This document shows positions 1 through 6,935 of a stretch of 13,294 nt of DNA, one piece after another. The DNA comes from CAZFPA01 sp964520975. Lineage in GTDB: Bacteria; Bacillota; Negativicutes; Selenomonadales; Selenomonadaceae. The translations under genes were made by a program, and so were the position numbers. The number at the start of each line of letters is the position of its first letter. Position 1 is the first letter of the stretch. The stretch is from NCBI GenBank assembly GCA_964520975.1, contig CAZFPA010000051.1:1-13294 (forward strand). Reading direction: 5' to 3'. Under the pieces are notes generated by a model. The model made no database searches. It worked only from the letters and a program-made list of their open reading frames with translations, and was not told the DNA's origin.

Positions 1-393
1 ATACCGCTGGATCCCGTACAGTATAAGACGAACTGGAATAAAGCCAAGCATTTTATGACGAATGAAGCAGCGCAGAAGTACAGTGCATTGGTCAGCAAAG
101 AGAATCCTATTGCCAAGCTGGGGCATATGACGGTGCAGCCGCAGATCAAATCCATTCAGCTGCAGCCGGGAACGAAAGCAACCTATCAGGTGCGCTGGGT
201 CGAAGATGAATTCTCCATTGGCGGGACAGCTACGGGCAGGAAGGTCGGCTATGTAGCTTTGTTTTCCATTACCATTGAACCGCAGAGCAAAGAAGAAGAG
301 CTTCTGATCAATCCGCTGGGCATGAAAATCAAGGACCTGACGCTTACGAAAGAAAGTGAAACCGAGGATACGCAGAAAGGAGGTCGTCCATAA
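1..393 (+). CDS. trbF: VirB8/TrbF-like T4SS protein, C-terminal part (5' truncated by window edge)
   Basis: Frame 1 is open from the first base to the TAA at 391-393, giving about 130 residues of a protein whose start lies outside the window; the first ATG at 55 is internal, not the start. The C-terminal motif NPLGMKIKDLTLTKE closely resembles the NPLGIYV-DFSW-KE ending of TrbF/VirB8 proteins, and the preceding strand-rich stretch (YQVRWVEDEF, VGYVALFSITIE) fits the NTF2-like periplasmic domain of that family. VirB8/TrbF is a bitopic inner-membrane protein that helps assemble the channel between the inner-membrane ATPases and the VirB9-VirB10 core. The missing N-terminus should hold its single membrane span. 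The TAA overlaps the ATG of the VirB9 gene by one base (TAATG), and the last codons carry the Shine-Dalgarno of that gene. The position directly before virB9 and virB10 matches the usual virB8-9-10 order. Confidence 0.85.
   Translation: MPLDPVQYKTNWNKAKHFMTNEAAQKYSALVSKENPIAKLGHMTVQPQIKSIQLQPGTKATYQVRWVEDEFSIGGTATGRKVGYVALFSITIEPQSKEEELLINPLGMKIKDLTLTKESETEDTQKGGRP
376..384 (+). promoter_or_regulatory. Strong Shine-Dalgarno of the VirB9/TrbG gene
   Basis: AAAGGAGGT lies inside the last codons of the VirB8 gene, eight bases before the ATG at 393. It is a near-perfect complement of the 16S rRNA 3' end and fixes the VirB9 start. Confidence 0.8.
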
Positions 394-1208
394 TGCAGCT
401 GGGAAAATGGAAAACGGCATGGATTGTGGCTGCTGCGATGCAGGCTATGAGTACAACTGTTTTGGCAGCACAGGCACTCTATACGGTCGAAGATGCGGTA
501 AGCATCGGGGCAAAGATTGAATATCCCTATACGGATGGCAGTTTGTACGAAGTCTATACCCAGGTCGGGCATGCTTCAGAAATCATTTTGCATACAGATG
601 AAAAGGTTACGGATATCATTGCCGGGGACACCTCGCGCTGGCTGGTTGAAACCGCACAGATTGGCGGTACCGTGCATGTTTTTGTGAAGCCGAAGGCGAC
701 AGGGATTTCTACAAATTTTATTTTGACGACGAATCAGCGGGCATATCATCTGAAGCTGCTAGCAGATCCTGGTACATACAATCCTATGGTCTGCTGGCGT
801 TATCCAGAAGATGTTTATCAGGCTGAGTCCGCGAAAAGTTCAGAAGAAAAAGCCTATGAAGAAATCTTTACAGAAAAACGAAAAGGGGAAACCCTTGTCA
901 AGGTCATGAATCACGGCTATGAGCTGCATGGCAGTGATGAAGCAGAGAAAAATCTGTATCCGCTGCAGGTCTTCGATGATGGGGTGCGGACTTATATCCA
1001 GATACCGAAATCCAATAAATACGATCTGCCGGTCCTCTATCACGTGAACGATAAGGAAAAACAGAAATTGACCTTGGTGAACTACCGCATCCGATATGGT
1101 TACTTTATTGCGGACCGTGTATTCGATCATGCAAGACTGCAGTATTCAGCAAAAGAGTATGTAGACATCCTGCCAAAGAAAACGGCTGCAGAAGCAAGGG
1201 ATTTTTAA
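393..1208 (+). CDS. trbG: VirB9/TrbG/CagX family T4SS core protein
   Basis: A 271-residue protein with an N-terminal signal peptide (basic QLGKWK, hydrophobic stretch, likely cleavage near VLAAQA around residue 25), so it is exported to the periplasm. The C-terminal part carries TYIQIP, PVLYHVND and VNYRIRYGYFIADRVFDHAR (from about residue 229), the arrangement typical of the TrbG/VirB9 C-terminal domain, in which the invariant NYR and the D-R-F/FD segment contact VirB10. Family role: with VirB10 (and usually a VirB7 lipoprotein) it makes the ring-shaped core complex spanning periplasm and outer membrane. No lipobox is present and no VirB7-like lipoprotein gene is seen next to it. The ATG overlaps the upstream stop by one base and has an excellent ribosome site, so the start is firm. 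The gene ends ten bases or so before the VirB10 gene, within the same transcript. Confidence 0.9.
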   Translation: MQLGKWKTAWIVAAAMQAMSTTVLAAQALYTVEDAVSIGAKIEYPYTDGSLYEVYTQVGHASEIILHTDEKVTDIIAGDTSRWLVETAQIGGTVHVFVKPKATGISTNFILTTNQRAYHLKLLADPGTYNPMVCWRYPEDVYQAESAKSSEEKAYEEIFTEKRKGETLVKVMNHGYELHGSDEAEKNLYPLQVFDDGVRTYIQIPKSNKYDLPVLYHVNDKEKQKLTLVNYRIRYGYFIADRVFDHARLQYSAKEYVDILPKKTAAEARDF

Positions 1209-1220
1209 AAAGGTGGTGTG

Positions 1221-2555
1221 ATGCTTGTGTTTGAAAAATTGAAGAAGCTATTCCAGCGAAAAAAGCCTGAGGATGGGCTGGAGGAAGATGACTTTCTGGA
1301 AGAAGCTGAGGAAAAGGAAACAGATGCAGATATTTCCTATACCGATGATGAAGAGCCGGAAGAACAGGCCAAGACAATCAAGAAGAAGGCCATTATGGTG
1401 GCCGGCGGTGCAGCTGTTCTTTTTGCCGTGTCAGCCATAGCGAGCAATGTGTTTTTAGGCGGCAGTGGTAAAGGGAATTCGGATAAGGCATTATCCGGCC
1501 CGGTCAGTGCTGCGACGCCGGCAGATAAACTGCCGGATAAATACAGTGATATCGATAAGGATAAGAAGCAGAATACGGCAACGCCCCATACGGGTCAGAC
1601 AACACCCGCGAATAGTCCGGGACGTACGACCGTAAGTGAAGGCAGCCGGACGCCAAGTACTTCGGCTGCAGTGCCTGTGAATACGTCAAGAACGACAGGC
1701 GTTTCCTCAATGCCAGCTGCTGTACCGGTCATGCCAACAGGAAATGGAGCAGCCAGCCGAGGAGAGAGCAGTGCTGCACAGGCTGCGGCCAAAGAAAAAG
1801 AAGCAGCGGACAGCAGTGAACTGGCCTTTAAGGTTGCGGCCAATATTTCGCAGCAGCAGGCCGAGAAAAGTGTCGTGCAGCCGCTGGCTAATGCAGCATC
1901 GATGGGGAGCGGCATTGTACAGACAGCCTCCTATTCAAATCCTATGGCAAGTACCTACAGAAGTTCCCTGGTTGTTGATGCGGGCAGCTACGTTTTAAGT
2001 GCGGGGGCCGTCATCCAGGCGACACTTCTGACCGGAGTCACCAGTGATGTTGCGCATGGGGATGTCGTTGCGCAGGTACGGCAGAATATCTATGACAGCC
2101 TGACCGGAACGCATCTCTTGATTCCGCAGGGCAGCCGGGTCATCGGTAGTTCTGCAGATGTCGGTGGCAAGCGCATCAATGTTGTCTTTAGGCGCATCAT
2201 CCTGCCGAGCGGTGCTTCTCTGGCGCTTCCGGATCAGCAGGCCATTGACGGCACAGGCTATCCTGGCCTTATGGATAAATACAACGACCATCGCGGAAAG
2301 GCATACCGCACAGCGTTCATGAGTGCTCTTTTGAGCGCGGCAGCGCAAAGTGCAACGGGGAATTCTTCCGGAAGCGATAACCGCAGTCCGGGACAGGAAG
2401 CTGTAGCGGGAGCTGTATCCTCTATACTCAAAACGGGACAGGCACTGGTGGAGAAAGACGCAAACGCGCAGGCAACCGTTGAGATTGAACCTGGATTCCA
2501 ATTCAGTATCTTCATCAATCAGGATCTGTTGATTGGGGAATATGGAGATGAATAA
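1221..2555 (+). CDS. trbI: VirB10/TrbI family T4SS protein spanning the envelope
   Basis: About 444 residues. Residues 1-56 form a very acidic cytoplasmic tail (EEDDFLEEAEEKE, YTDDEEPEE); 57-80 is a single membrane span (AIMVAGGAAVLFAVSAIASN); a long Ser/Thr/Pro/Ala-rich periplasmic linker follows to about 200; the last 200 residues are the TrbI beta-barrel domain (LSAGAVIQATLLTGV, HLLIPQGSRVIG, RINVVFRRIILPSG) with the helical antenna insert before the final strands (PGFQFSIFINQDLLI). This is the standard VirB10 layout: inner-membrane anchor, flexible linker, outer-membrane-pore cap, able to sense ATPase energy. The frame is open from a GTG at 1218, but the AAGGTGG site at 1210-1216 leaves almost no spacing for it; ATG 1221 is preferred and GTG 1227 is possible. 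The last codons overlap the start of the coupling-protein gene. Confidence 0.92.
   Translation: MLVFEKLKKLFQRKKPEDGLEEDDFLEEAEEKETDADISYTDDEEPEEQAKTIKKKAIMVAGGAAVLFAVSAIASNVFLGGSGKGNSDKALSGPVSAATPADKLPDKYSDIDKDKKQNTATPHTGQTTPANSPGRTTVSEGSRTPSTSAAVPVNTSRTTGVSSMPAAVPVMPTGNGAASRGESSAAQAAAKEKEAADSSELAFKVAANISQQQAEKSVVQPLANAASMGSGIVQTASYSNPMASTYRSSLVVDAGSYVLSAGAVIQATLLTGVTSDVAHGDVVAQVRQNIYDSLTGTHLLIPQGSRVIGSSADVGGKRINVVFRRIILPSGASLALPDQQAIDGTGYPGLMDKYNDHRGKAYRTAFMSALLSAAAQSATGNSSGSDNRSPGQEAVAGAVSSILKTGQALVEKDANAQATVEIEPGFQFSIFINQDLLIGEYGDE
2535..2540 (+). promoter_or_regulatory. Ribosome binding site that selects the VirD4 start
   Basis: GGGGAA lies eight bases before the ATG at 2548. The same frame also offers TTG 2533 and ATG 2542, but these are upstream of, or too close to, this site. 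The site is inside the VirB10 coding region, so the two genes are probably translationally coupled. Confidence 0.5.
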
Positions 2556-4947
2556 TCTCTTTCGTCTGGCCTGTCTTTTGGGCCCGGTCATTGGCGGGCT
2601 ATGGATTGCCACGCAGAAATTCGCAGCGTTGCTGCAGTATGACGGTATCTTAGGGATACCATTTATCTTGCAGGGCCAGCCTTATTATCTGCCATGGAAA
2701 TATCTTTCATGGTATTTCAGCCTGCATTCGTATATCCCTGAACTTTTCAAGCATACGAATCTTTATGCGTTTGGCGGTTTTATCGTTGGTTTGCTGCTCT
2801 TGCTTCTGGTTCAGCCGCCAAGACGGCTGGATTCCCATGGCAGTGCGCATTGGGGTGCCTATGAGGATATCCTGAATATGGAGCTCATCTCTGCTGGCGG
2901 TGTTGTTGTTGGCCTTTATGATAATGCTTTTGTACGCGGTCTGACCTCTTTCGTTCGTTCCGTAGACAAAATCAAAAAGGAGAAGGTCTCCTTTGCGGAA
3001 ATGGACTATGATAAACGCCTGGATAAAAAGCGTGATCAACTGATGGAAAGACTGCTTCACCTGCAGGGGACGCTGACGGCTGAAACAGCCGAACCGAAAA
3101 AACTGCAGACAGCGATAGGCCGTGTGCAAAAGAAGCTGGACCTGCTGCCAGATTATGATGCCAGGCGGGAAAACCCCTTTACGGTCTATCCCTGGGTATG
3201 GTTCCATAAAAAGCTTTTTCAGCTGTATCTGCATTGTCCGCATTTCTACCTGCGGGATAATTCCAATAAGCATCTGGCCGTCATTGCGCCGACCCGTACC
3301 GGTAAAGGTGTGGGATTGATCATTCCGACTCTGCTTGGCGGCTGGAAAGCCAGCGTGATTGTCAACGATATCAAAAGTGAGAACTGGGGGATTACCGCAG
3401 GCTACCGGAAGCGCATGGGGCAGAAGGTCATCAAGTTTGAACCGACAGCGGATGACGGCAGTTCAGCCCGCTGGAATCCTTTGGACGAGATTCCCATTGG
3501 GAATCCCGAGGAAGTATCGGCGGCTCAGAATCTCGCTTACATCCTCGCTGACTATGAAGGCAAGGGAAAACTGGACCATTGGGGCAGCAACGCGGCGACA
3601 GTGATCATGGTCGTCATCCTGCATCTTCGCTATGCGCATTTTGCTGATCCGGGGCATTATCCGTCGGCACCGACACTCTACAGCGTGGCATCGTTCCTGA
3701 AAGCGAATATTGTGCCGATGGTCGACGAGGCAGGAAATCCGGTCATGGAATACTGTGATGAAGAAGGCAATGTCTATGATAAGCCGCATCCGAACTGCAA
3801 GGAGCAGCAAAAGGTCAATGCCAAAGGGTTCCTGGCAACCTTGAAGGAACTGCAGAATTTCGAGCATGTGCCGGATGAGGGCATCCGTATCCGGGAATGG
3901 GATAAGGTTCAGGAAAAATATGTGGAACGGGAATTCGATGCCCGGGATTTGAAAGCAATGTATCCACTGGCTTCATCGTTGGACTATATCCCCAATACAC
4001 ATCCGATTATCTATCAGAATTTCGTGGATATCTTATCCAAGCCGGAAAATGAATGCGGCAGTATTATTTCCACGGCCAATACAGCCTTGAAGGAATATCT
4101 GGATCCAATCCTGGCTAAGAATACGATTGTGAGTGATTTCTGTATAGATGATCTCATGAATTATAAAAAGCCGGTTTCTCTGTATCTGGTGACACCGCCA
4201 TCCGACCTGCTGCGTCTGGCGCCAATCTTCCGGTTGTTTTTTGAGATGATGGTCAAGCATCATGCCAAAAAGATTGGGACCTATGAGAATGGACAGGCGA
4301 AGACGGTTTACAGGCATAAATGTCTGTTTCTTATGGATGAGTTTTCATCCTTGGGGAATCTGCAGTCCTTTGCGGCAACACTTTCGTATATTGCGGGTTA
4401 TGGCATGAAGGTTTTCCTGATCAATCAGGGACTGCCGCAGATCAATGGCATTTACGGCAAAGATAATCAGATCCTCATGAACTGCCATCTGCAGATCTTT
4501 TATTCACCGAATGACAATGATACCGGGAAATATGCAGAATCTTTGCTGGGCAATAAGACTATTTTGGTGGAAAGTGTATCCGACAGCGGATTCTTTTCGA
4601 ATAAGCAGTATTCCAAGTCGGCAACATCCAGAGCCTTGATGACTGCCGATGAATTGAAAAGACTGGGGGACCAGGAAATATTGATTGCGAGCGGCAGCCC
4701 GCCGATCCTTACGGATAAGGTCAAATACTATGAAAATGACTTTTTCCTCACGAAGCTCAAGGATGCCCCGGCAGCCAGCGATGTCATCCGTGACAATCCT
4801 TATCCAGAGCGTGAGGCTTTGTTGGCAGGGCAGCAGCCGAAAAGGAAAAAACAACAACAGTCACCTGTATGGGAAGAGGCAAAGCCCGTCAAGAAAAGTG
4901 CTGAGCCTATCTGGCAGGAGGCTGCGGGAAGGGAAGGAGAAAAATGA
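2548..4947 (+). CDS. traG: VirD4/TraG type IV coupling protein (conjugative DNA-pumping ATPase)
   Basis: About 799 residues from the preferred ATG 2548. The N-terminus has two membrane spans (near residues 5-28 and 72-89), then HGSAHWGAYEDI, which matches the G-SA-W-----I segment that follows the spans in TraG/VirD4. The Walker A motif is APTRTGKGVG (247-256, Lys253) and the Walker B is CLFLMDEFSSLG (Asp597, Glu598). NDIKSENW and FEPTADDGSSARWNPLDEI are also family hallmarks. It is an inner-membrane hexameric ATPase that recruits the relaxase-DNA complex and feeds it to the channel. Two parts differ from the short RP4 TraG: a charged, helix-prone stretch of about 100 residues (130-230) before Walker A, and a long all-alpha region after it. 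The C-terminal tail is basic and Pro/Trp-containing with a near-repeat, PVWEEA and PIWQEA. It overlaps VirB10 by eight bases and the next gene by four (ATGA). Confidence 0.95.
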   Translation: MNNLFRLACLLGPVIGGLWIATQKFAALLQYDGILGIPFILQGQPYYLPWKYLSWYFSLHSYIPELFKHTNLYAFGGFIVGLLLLLLVQPPRRLDSHGSAHWGAYEDILNMELISAGGVVVGLYDNAFVRGLTSFVRSVDKIKKEKVSFAEMDYDKRLDKKRDQLMERLLHLQGTLTAETAEPKKLQTAIGRVQKKLDLLPDYDARRENPFTVYPWVWFHKKLFQLYLHCPHFYLRDNSNKHLAVIAPTRTGKGVGLIIPTLLGGWKASVIVNDIKSENWGITAGYRKRMGQKVIKFEPTADDGSSARWNPLDEIPIGNPEEVSAAQNLAYILADYEGKGKLDHWGSNAATVIMVVILHLRYAHFADPGHYPSAPTLYSVASFLKANIVPMVDEAGNPVMEYCDEEGNVYDKPHPNCKEQQKVNAKGFLATLKELQNFEHVPDEGIRIREWDKVQEKYVEREFDARDLKAMYPLASSLDYIPNTHPIIYQNFVDILSKPENECGSIISTANTALKEYLDPILAKNTIVSDFCIDDLMNYKKPVSLYLVTPPSDLLRLAPIFRLFFEMMVKHHAKKIGTYENGQAKTVYRHKCLFLMDEFSSLGNLQSFAATLSYIAGYGMKVFLINQGLPQINGIYGKDNQILMNCHLQIFYSPNDNDTGKYAESLLGNKTILVESVSDSGFFSNKQYSKSATSRALMTADELKRLGDQEILIASGSPPILTDKVKYYENDFFLTKLKDAPAASDVIRDNPYPEREALLAGQQPKRKKQQQSPVWEEAKPVKKSAEPIWQEAAGREGEK

Positions 4948-5312
4948 CAGGCCGAAGAGCATTATGCCGGCTGGAAAAGAAATTCACGACACTGCGGCAG
5001 CAGCAGGAAGCTATGCAGCTGCAGATGAAAAAGGTGCGCAAGGATATTGAAGCGGAACGCATGGCCCGGATTGTCTATCTGATCAAGAAAACAGGTTTTC
5101 CAGCTGATAAGCCGGCTATCCTGATCGGAGCAATTTTATCTGCCAAGGAAAAGCTGGAAAGTACAGCATGTGTAGAAGAAATCAATCGGTATATCGATCT
5201 ATACAATGTTTTTGCAGGAAATCATCCGGGCATTGAACAGGCGGCGGAACAGGCAATGCAGGAAGAGCCACAAGATCCGGATGGGGAAAAGGAAACTGCT
5301 TATGGGGAGTAA
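4944..5312 (+). CDS. Small coiled-coil protein with TraC/TraD-like motif, putative conjugation accessory factor
   Basis: A 122-residue soluble protein without signal peptide or membrane span. Residues about 8-40 are strongly helical with charged heptad-like spacing (LEKKFTTLRQQQEAMQLQMK), a likely coiled coil. Residues 42-73 (RIVYLIKKTGFPADKPAILI then GAILSAKEKLES) resemble the motif of small TraC/TraD proteins of Ti-type and related transfer systems (L-GGLV-KAGL then LLGALL). The tail is acidic. The ATG overlaps the VirD4 stop (ATGA) with AAGGAG four bases upstream, and it overlaps the VirB11 gene by 11 bases, so it is tightly coupled to both. Placement next to the coupling protein and the motif together suggest a relaxosome or coupling-protein accessory, but this is inference; a simple unknown T4SS protein is the alternative. 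It is not any VirB1-VirB11 component that I recognise. Confidence 0.75.
   Translation: MTGRRALCRLEKKFTTLRQQQEAMQLQMKKVRKDIEAERMARIVYLIKKTGFPADKPAILIGAILSAKEKLESTACVEEINRYIDLYNVFAGNHPGIEQAAEQAMQEEPQDPDGEKETAYGE
5287..5293 (+). promoter_or_regulatory. Ribosome binding site that selects the VirB11 start
   Basis: AAAAGGA is eight bases before ATG 5302. The reading frame is open upstream as far as an ATG at 5206 and includes another ATG at 5281, but those give an unlikely arginine-rich leader buried in the previous gene. The start at 5302 leaves an 11-base overlap. Confidence 0.5.
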
Positions 5313-6288
5313 TCCGAATTTTGATGTCATGCTGGGTGCGCCCGTGGTCGAGCTTCTGAATCGGGAAGACATCACCGAAATCTATGTGAATGATGATGGC
5401 TTCATCCGTTATGAATCGTATCGGGAAGGCAAGATCAAGACAAAGATTTACCTGGAGCCGGCTAAAGTTCAGGCGGTCATTGAACTGGTTGCCGGGCAGA
5501 TCGGGAAAATCGTCAATGAGGACATTCCATCGATATCGGCAGAGATTCAGGGCTATGGGGCACGTTTCCAGGGAGAGATTCCGCCAATCGTGCGTCAGCC
5601 GCAGCTGAATATCCGCATGAAGGCAGTCAAGATTTTTTCTTTGGAAGATTATGTGGAGAATCAGGTGCTGAACAATGCCTACAAGGCCTATATCGAAAAA
5701 GCCATAGAAAGCCGCAAGAATATCCTGATTGTCGGTGGTACAGGAACCGGAAAAACTACGTTCCTGAATGCAATCCTTGCTGCTATTGCAGAGATCTCGC
5801 CGTACCATCGCATCATCAGTCTGGAGGATCTGCCGGAGCTGCAATGTCCGGCGGATGACTATAGCCCGATGTTCACGAAGCAGGATACAGGCCAGGATGG
5901 CATCAAGTACAATATGACACGTCTTCTGGCTGAATGCATGCGGCGCTCACCAGACCGTATCGTTGTAGGTGAGGTCCGGGACGGGGCAGCCTATACGATG
6001 CTCAAAGCCTGGAATACCGGGCATGAAGGCGGAGCCTGTACTGTGCATGCCAATGGGACAGAGGAAGGACTTACACGTATCAAATCTTTGGCGCAGGAAG
6101 ATCCGGATGCTGCCGGTGATCTGAAGGAACTCATCGGCGAAGCCATAGATGTTGTTATCTCTATTGCCCATGTGGAACTGCCGGATGGCCGGAAAAGCCG
6201 TATCGTCAATGACATTATTGAGGTCGATGGCTATGACAGCAGGGAAGACCGGTACATCCTGCATCATATTGGAACACATTCAAATTAA
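5302..6288 (+). CDS. trbB: VirB11/TrbB traffic ATPase
   Basis: About 328 residues, the usual size for VirB11/TrbB. Motifs in order: Walker A GGTGTGKTT (145-153, Lys151), Asp box LEDLPEL (174-180), Walker B region RRSPDRIVVGEVRDG (214-228, Glu224), and His box GHEGGACTVHAN (240-251). The stretch KAWNTGHEGG followed by HANGTEEGL is very close to TrbB of RP4-type systems, which supports TrbB over the more distant type II or type IV pilus ATPases. The product is a cytoplasmic hexameric ATPase docking under the inner-membrane complex, thought to switch the machine between pilus building and DNA transfer. The Asp box is slightly unusual: the family often has EDT-E-Q, here EDLPELQ, but the acidic residues are kept. 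Its stop overlaps the ribosome site of the pilin gene, placing both on the same message. Confidence 0.95.
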   Translation: MGSNPNFDVMLGAPVVELLNREDITEIYVNDDGFIRYESYREGKIKTKIYLEPAKVQAVIELVAGQIGKIVNEDIPSISAEIQGYGARFQGEIPPIVRQPQLNIRMKAVKIFSLEDYVENQVLNNAYKAYIEKAIESRKNILIVGGTGTGKTTFLNAILAAIAEISPYHRIISLEDLPELQCPADDYSPMFTKQDTGQDGIKYNMTRLLAECMRRSPDRIVVGEVRDGAAYTMLKAWNTGHEGGACTVHANGTEEGLTRIKSLAQEDPDAAGDLKELIGEAIDVVISIAHVELPDGRKSRIVNDIIEVDGYDSREDRYILHHIGTHSN

Positions 6289-6294
6289 GGGGGA
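6287..6294 (+). promoter_or_regulatory. Shine-Dalgarno of the VirB2/TrbC pilin gene
   Basis: AAGGGGGA overlaps the VirB11 stop codon and sits seven bases before ATG 6302. It supports the short pilin start at 6302 rather than the upstream in-frame ATG at 6149. Confidence 0.65.
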
Positions 6295-6301
6295 ATCTAT
6301 T

Positions 6302-6655
6302 ATGTTGAAAAAAGCACTTTGGGAAAAGTCCCTGGCACTTACCGTATTTTTATCCAGCAGCTGCAGTGCAGCCTTTGCGAAGTCCCTGACTGGCGGTCAG
6401 GATATCCAATGGCCTTGGACGAAATTCTTTACATCACTTGCCAATCAGCTGACCGGCCCCTTGCCGATGACTTTGGGGGCGATGGGCATCGCCGGAGCGG
6501 CCATTACCTTGTTTGCTGGTCATGCTGGCGGTGGAACGCAGAAGTTCATCGTGCTCATCCTGGCCATTTCCATCTGTTTGTTCGCACCGAATTTCATGGA
6601 CTTCATCAGCGATTCTGCTGGTGGACTTACCATCACGGCGGCGATGCAGCCATGA
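6302..6655 (+). CDS. trbC: VirB2/TrbC family conjugative pilin precursor
   Basis: 117 residues. A long pilin-type signal peptide (LKKALWEKS, hydrophobic core, likely cut near SAAFA-K at residue 26) is followed by a short segment (QDIQWPWTKFF) and two hydrophobic helices at about 57-72 and 81-101 separated by a glycine-rich turn (GHAGGGTQKF). This is the VirB2/TrbC two-helix architecture; the mature subunit sits in the inner membrane and is then assembled into the conjugative pilus. In RP4 the TrbC pilin is cyclised by the TraF peptidase; no such peptidase is visible in this window, so I do not claim cyclisation here. The ATG at 6302 is chosen because the ribosome site lies just before it and the signal peptide then begins at residue 1. 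The stop is overlapped by the next gene (ATGA). Confidence 0.85.
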   Translation: MLKKALWEKSLALTVFLSSSCSAAFAKSLTGGQDIQWPWTKFFTSLANQLTGPLPMTLGAMGIAGAAITLFAGHAGGGTQKFIVLILAISICLFAPNFMDFISDSAGGLTITAAMQP

Positions 6656-6921
6656 GGAATGTAGAAGAGCTGCCGGAAGGCTATGAGATTCCAATCCATC
6701 GTTCCCTGGTACAGCCGCTTTACTGGATGGGAGTACCGCGAAATCTCTTTATTTCAGAAATCCTGCTGGGTGTGCTGGGGGGAATCTTCTTCAAGACCTG
6801 GACAGTTATCTTTGTCCTGGTTGCGCTGCATTATCTGTTCCGTTATCTCGGACAGCAGGATCCGCAGTTCCATCTGGTCTTTTTACGGGCACGGGAACAT
6901 AAAAATTATTATTATCGCTAA
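6652..6921 (+). CDS. trbD: VirB3/TrbD family inner-membrane T4SS protein
   Basis: 89 residues. The N-terminal IPIHRSLVQPLYWMGVPRN matches the V-HR-L--P-L--G-PR stretch of TrbD/VirB3, then comes one long hydrophobic hairpin (about residues 33-65), and then DPQFHLVFLR, the conserved D-P-F---F-R of TrbD. The protein is a small inner-membrane subunit that partners with the VirB4 ATPase and is needed for pilus assembly. The ATG overlaps the pilin stop codon (ATGA) and has no clear ribosome site, so translation probably depends on ribosomes finishing the pilin gene. The stop is followed at once by the ribosome site of the VirB4 gene. An in-frame opening extends upstream to 6319, but that part is out-of-frame pilin sequence and is not coding. 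Confidence 0.85.
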   Translation: MRNVEELPEGYEIPIHRSLVQPLYWMGVPRNLFISEILLGVLGGIFFKTWTVIFVLVALHYLFRYLGQQDPQFHLVFLRAREHKNYYYR

Positions 6922-6927
6922 AGGTGG
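6920..6927 (+). promoter_or_regulatory. Ribosome binding site favouring a TTG start for VirB4
   Basis: AAAGGTGG overlaps the VirB3 stop and stands eight bases before TTG 6936. The alternative in-frame GTG at 6924 lies inside this site and so would have no Shine-Dalgarno of its own. Confidence 0.5.
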
Positions 6928-6935
6928 CGGGTGTT

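Noticed and set aside
1560..1790. Low-complexity Ser/Thr/Pro/Ala region in VirB10, considered as a repeat array
   Set aside because: No regular repeat unit is visible in the DNA; disordered periplasmic linkers are normal in VirB10.
1995..2612. A 205-codon open frame on the minus strand opposite the VirB10 C-terminus
   Set aside because: It lies opposite a well-supported TrbI domain, its product is rich in Arg, Cys and His with no domain I recognise, and no ribosome site or independent gap supports it.
2707..3273. A 188-codon minus-strand frame opposite the VirD4 gene
   Set aside because: Covered by the VirD4 frame with matching motifs; no signs of coding on the reverse strand.
5182..5844. 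A 220-codon minus-strand open frame opposite the VirB11 gene
   Set aside because: The plus strand clearly encodes conserved TrbB motifs here; the antisense product is a shadow of codon bias.
6149..6301. An upstream in-frame extension of the VirB2 pilin inside the VirB11 gene
   Set aside because: The extension would overlap conserved VirB11 codons and move the signal peptide inward; ATG 6302 has a strong ribosome site.
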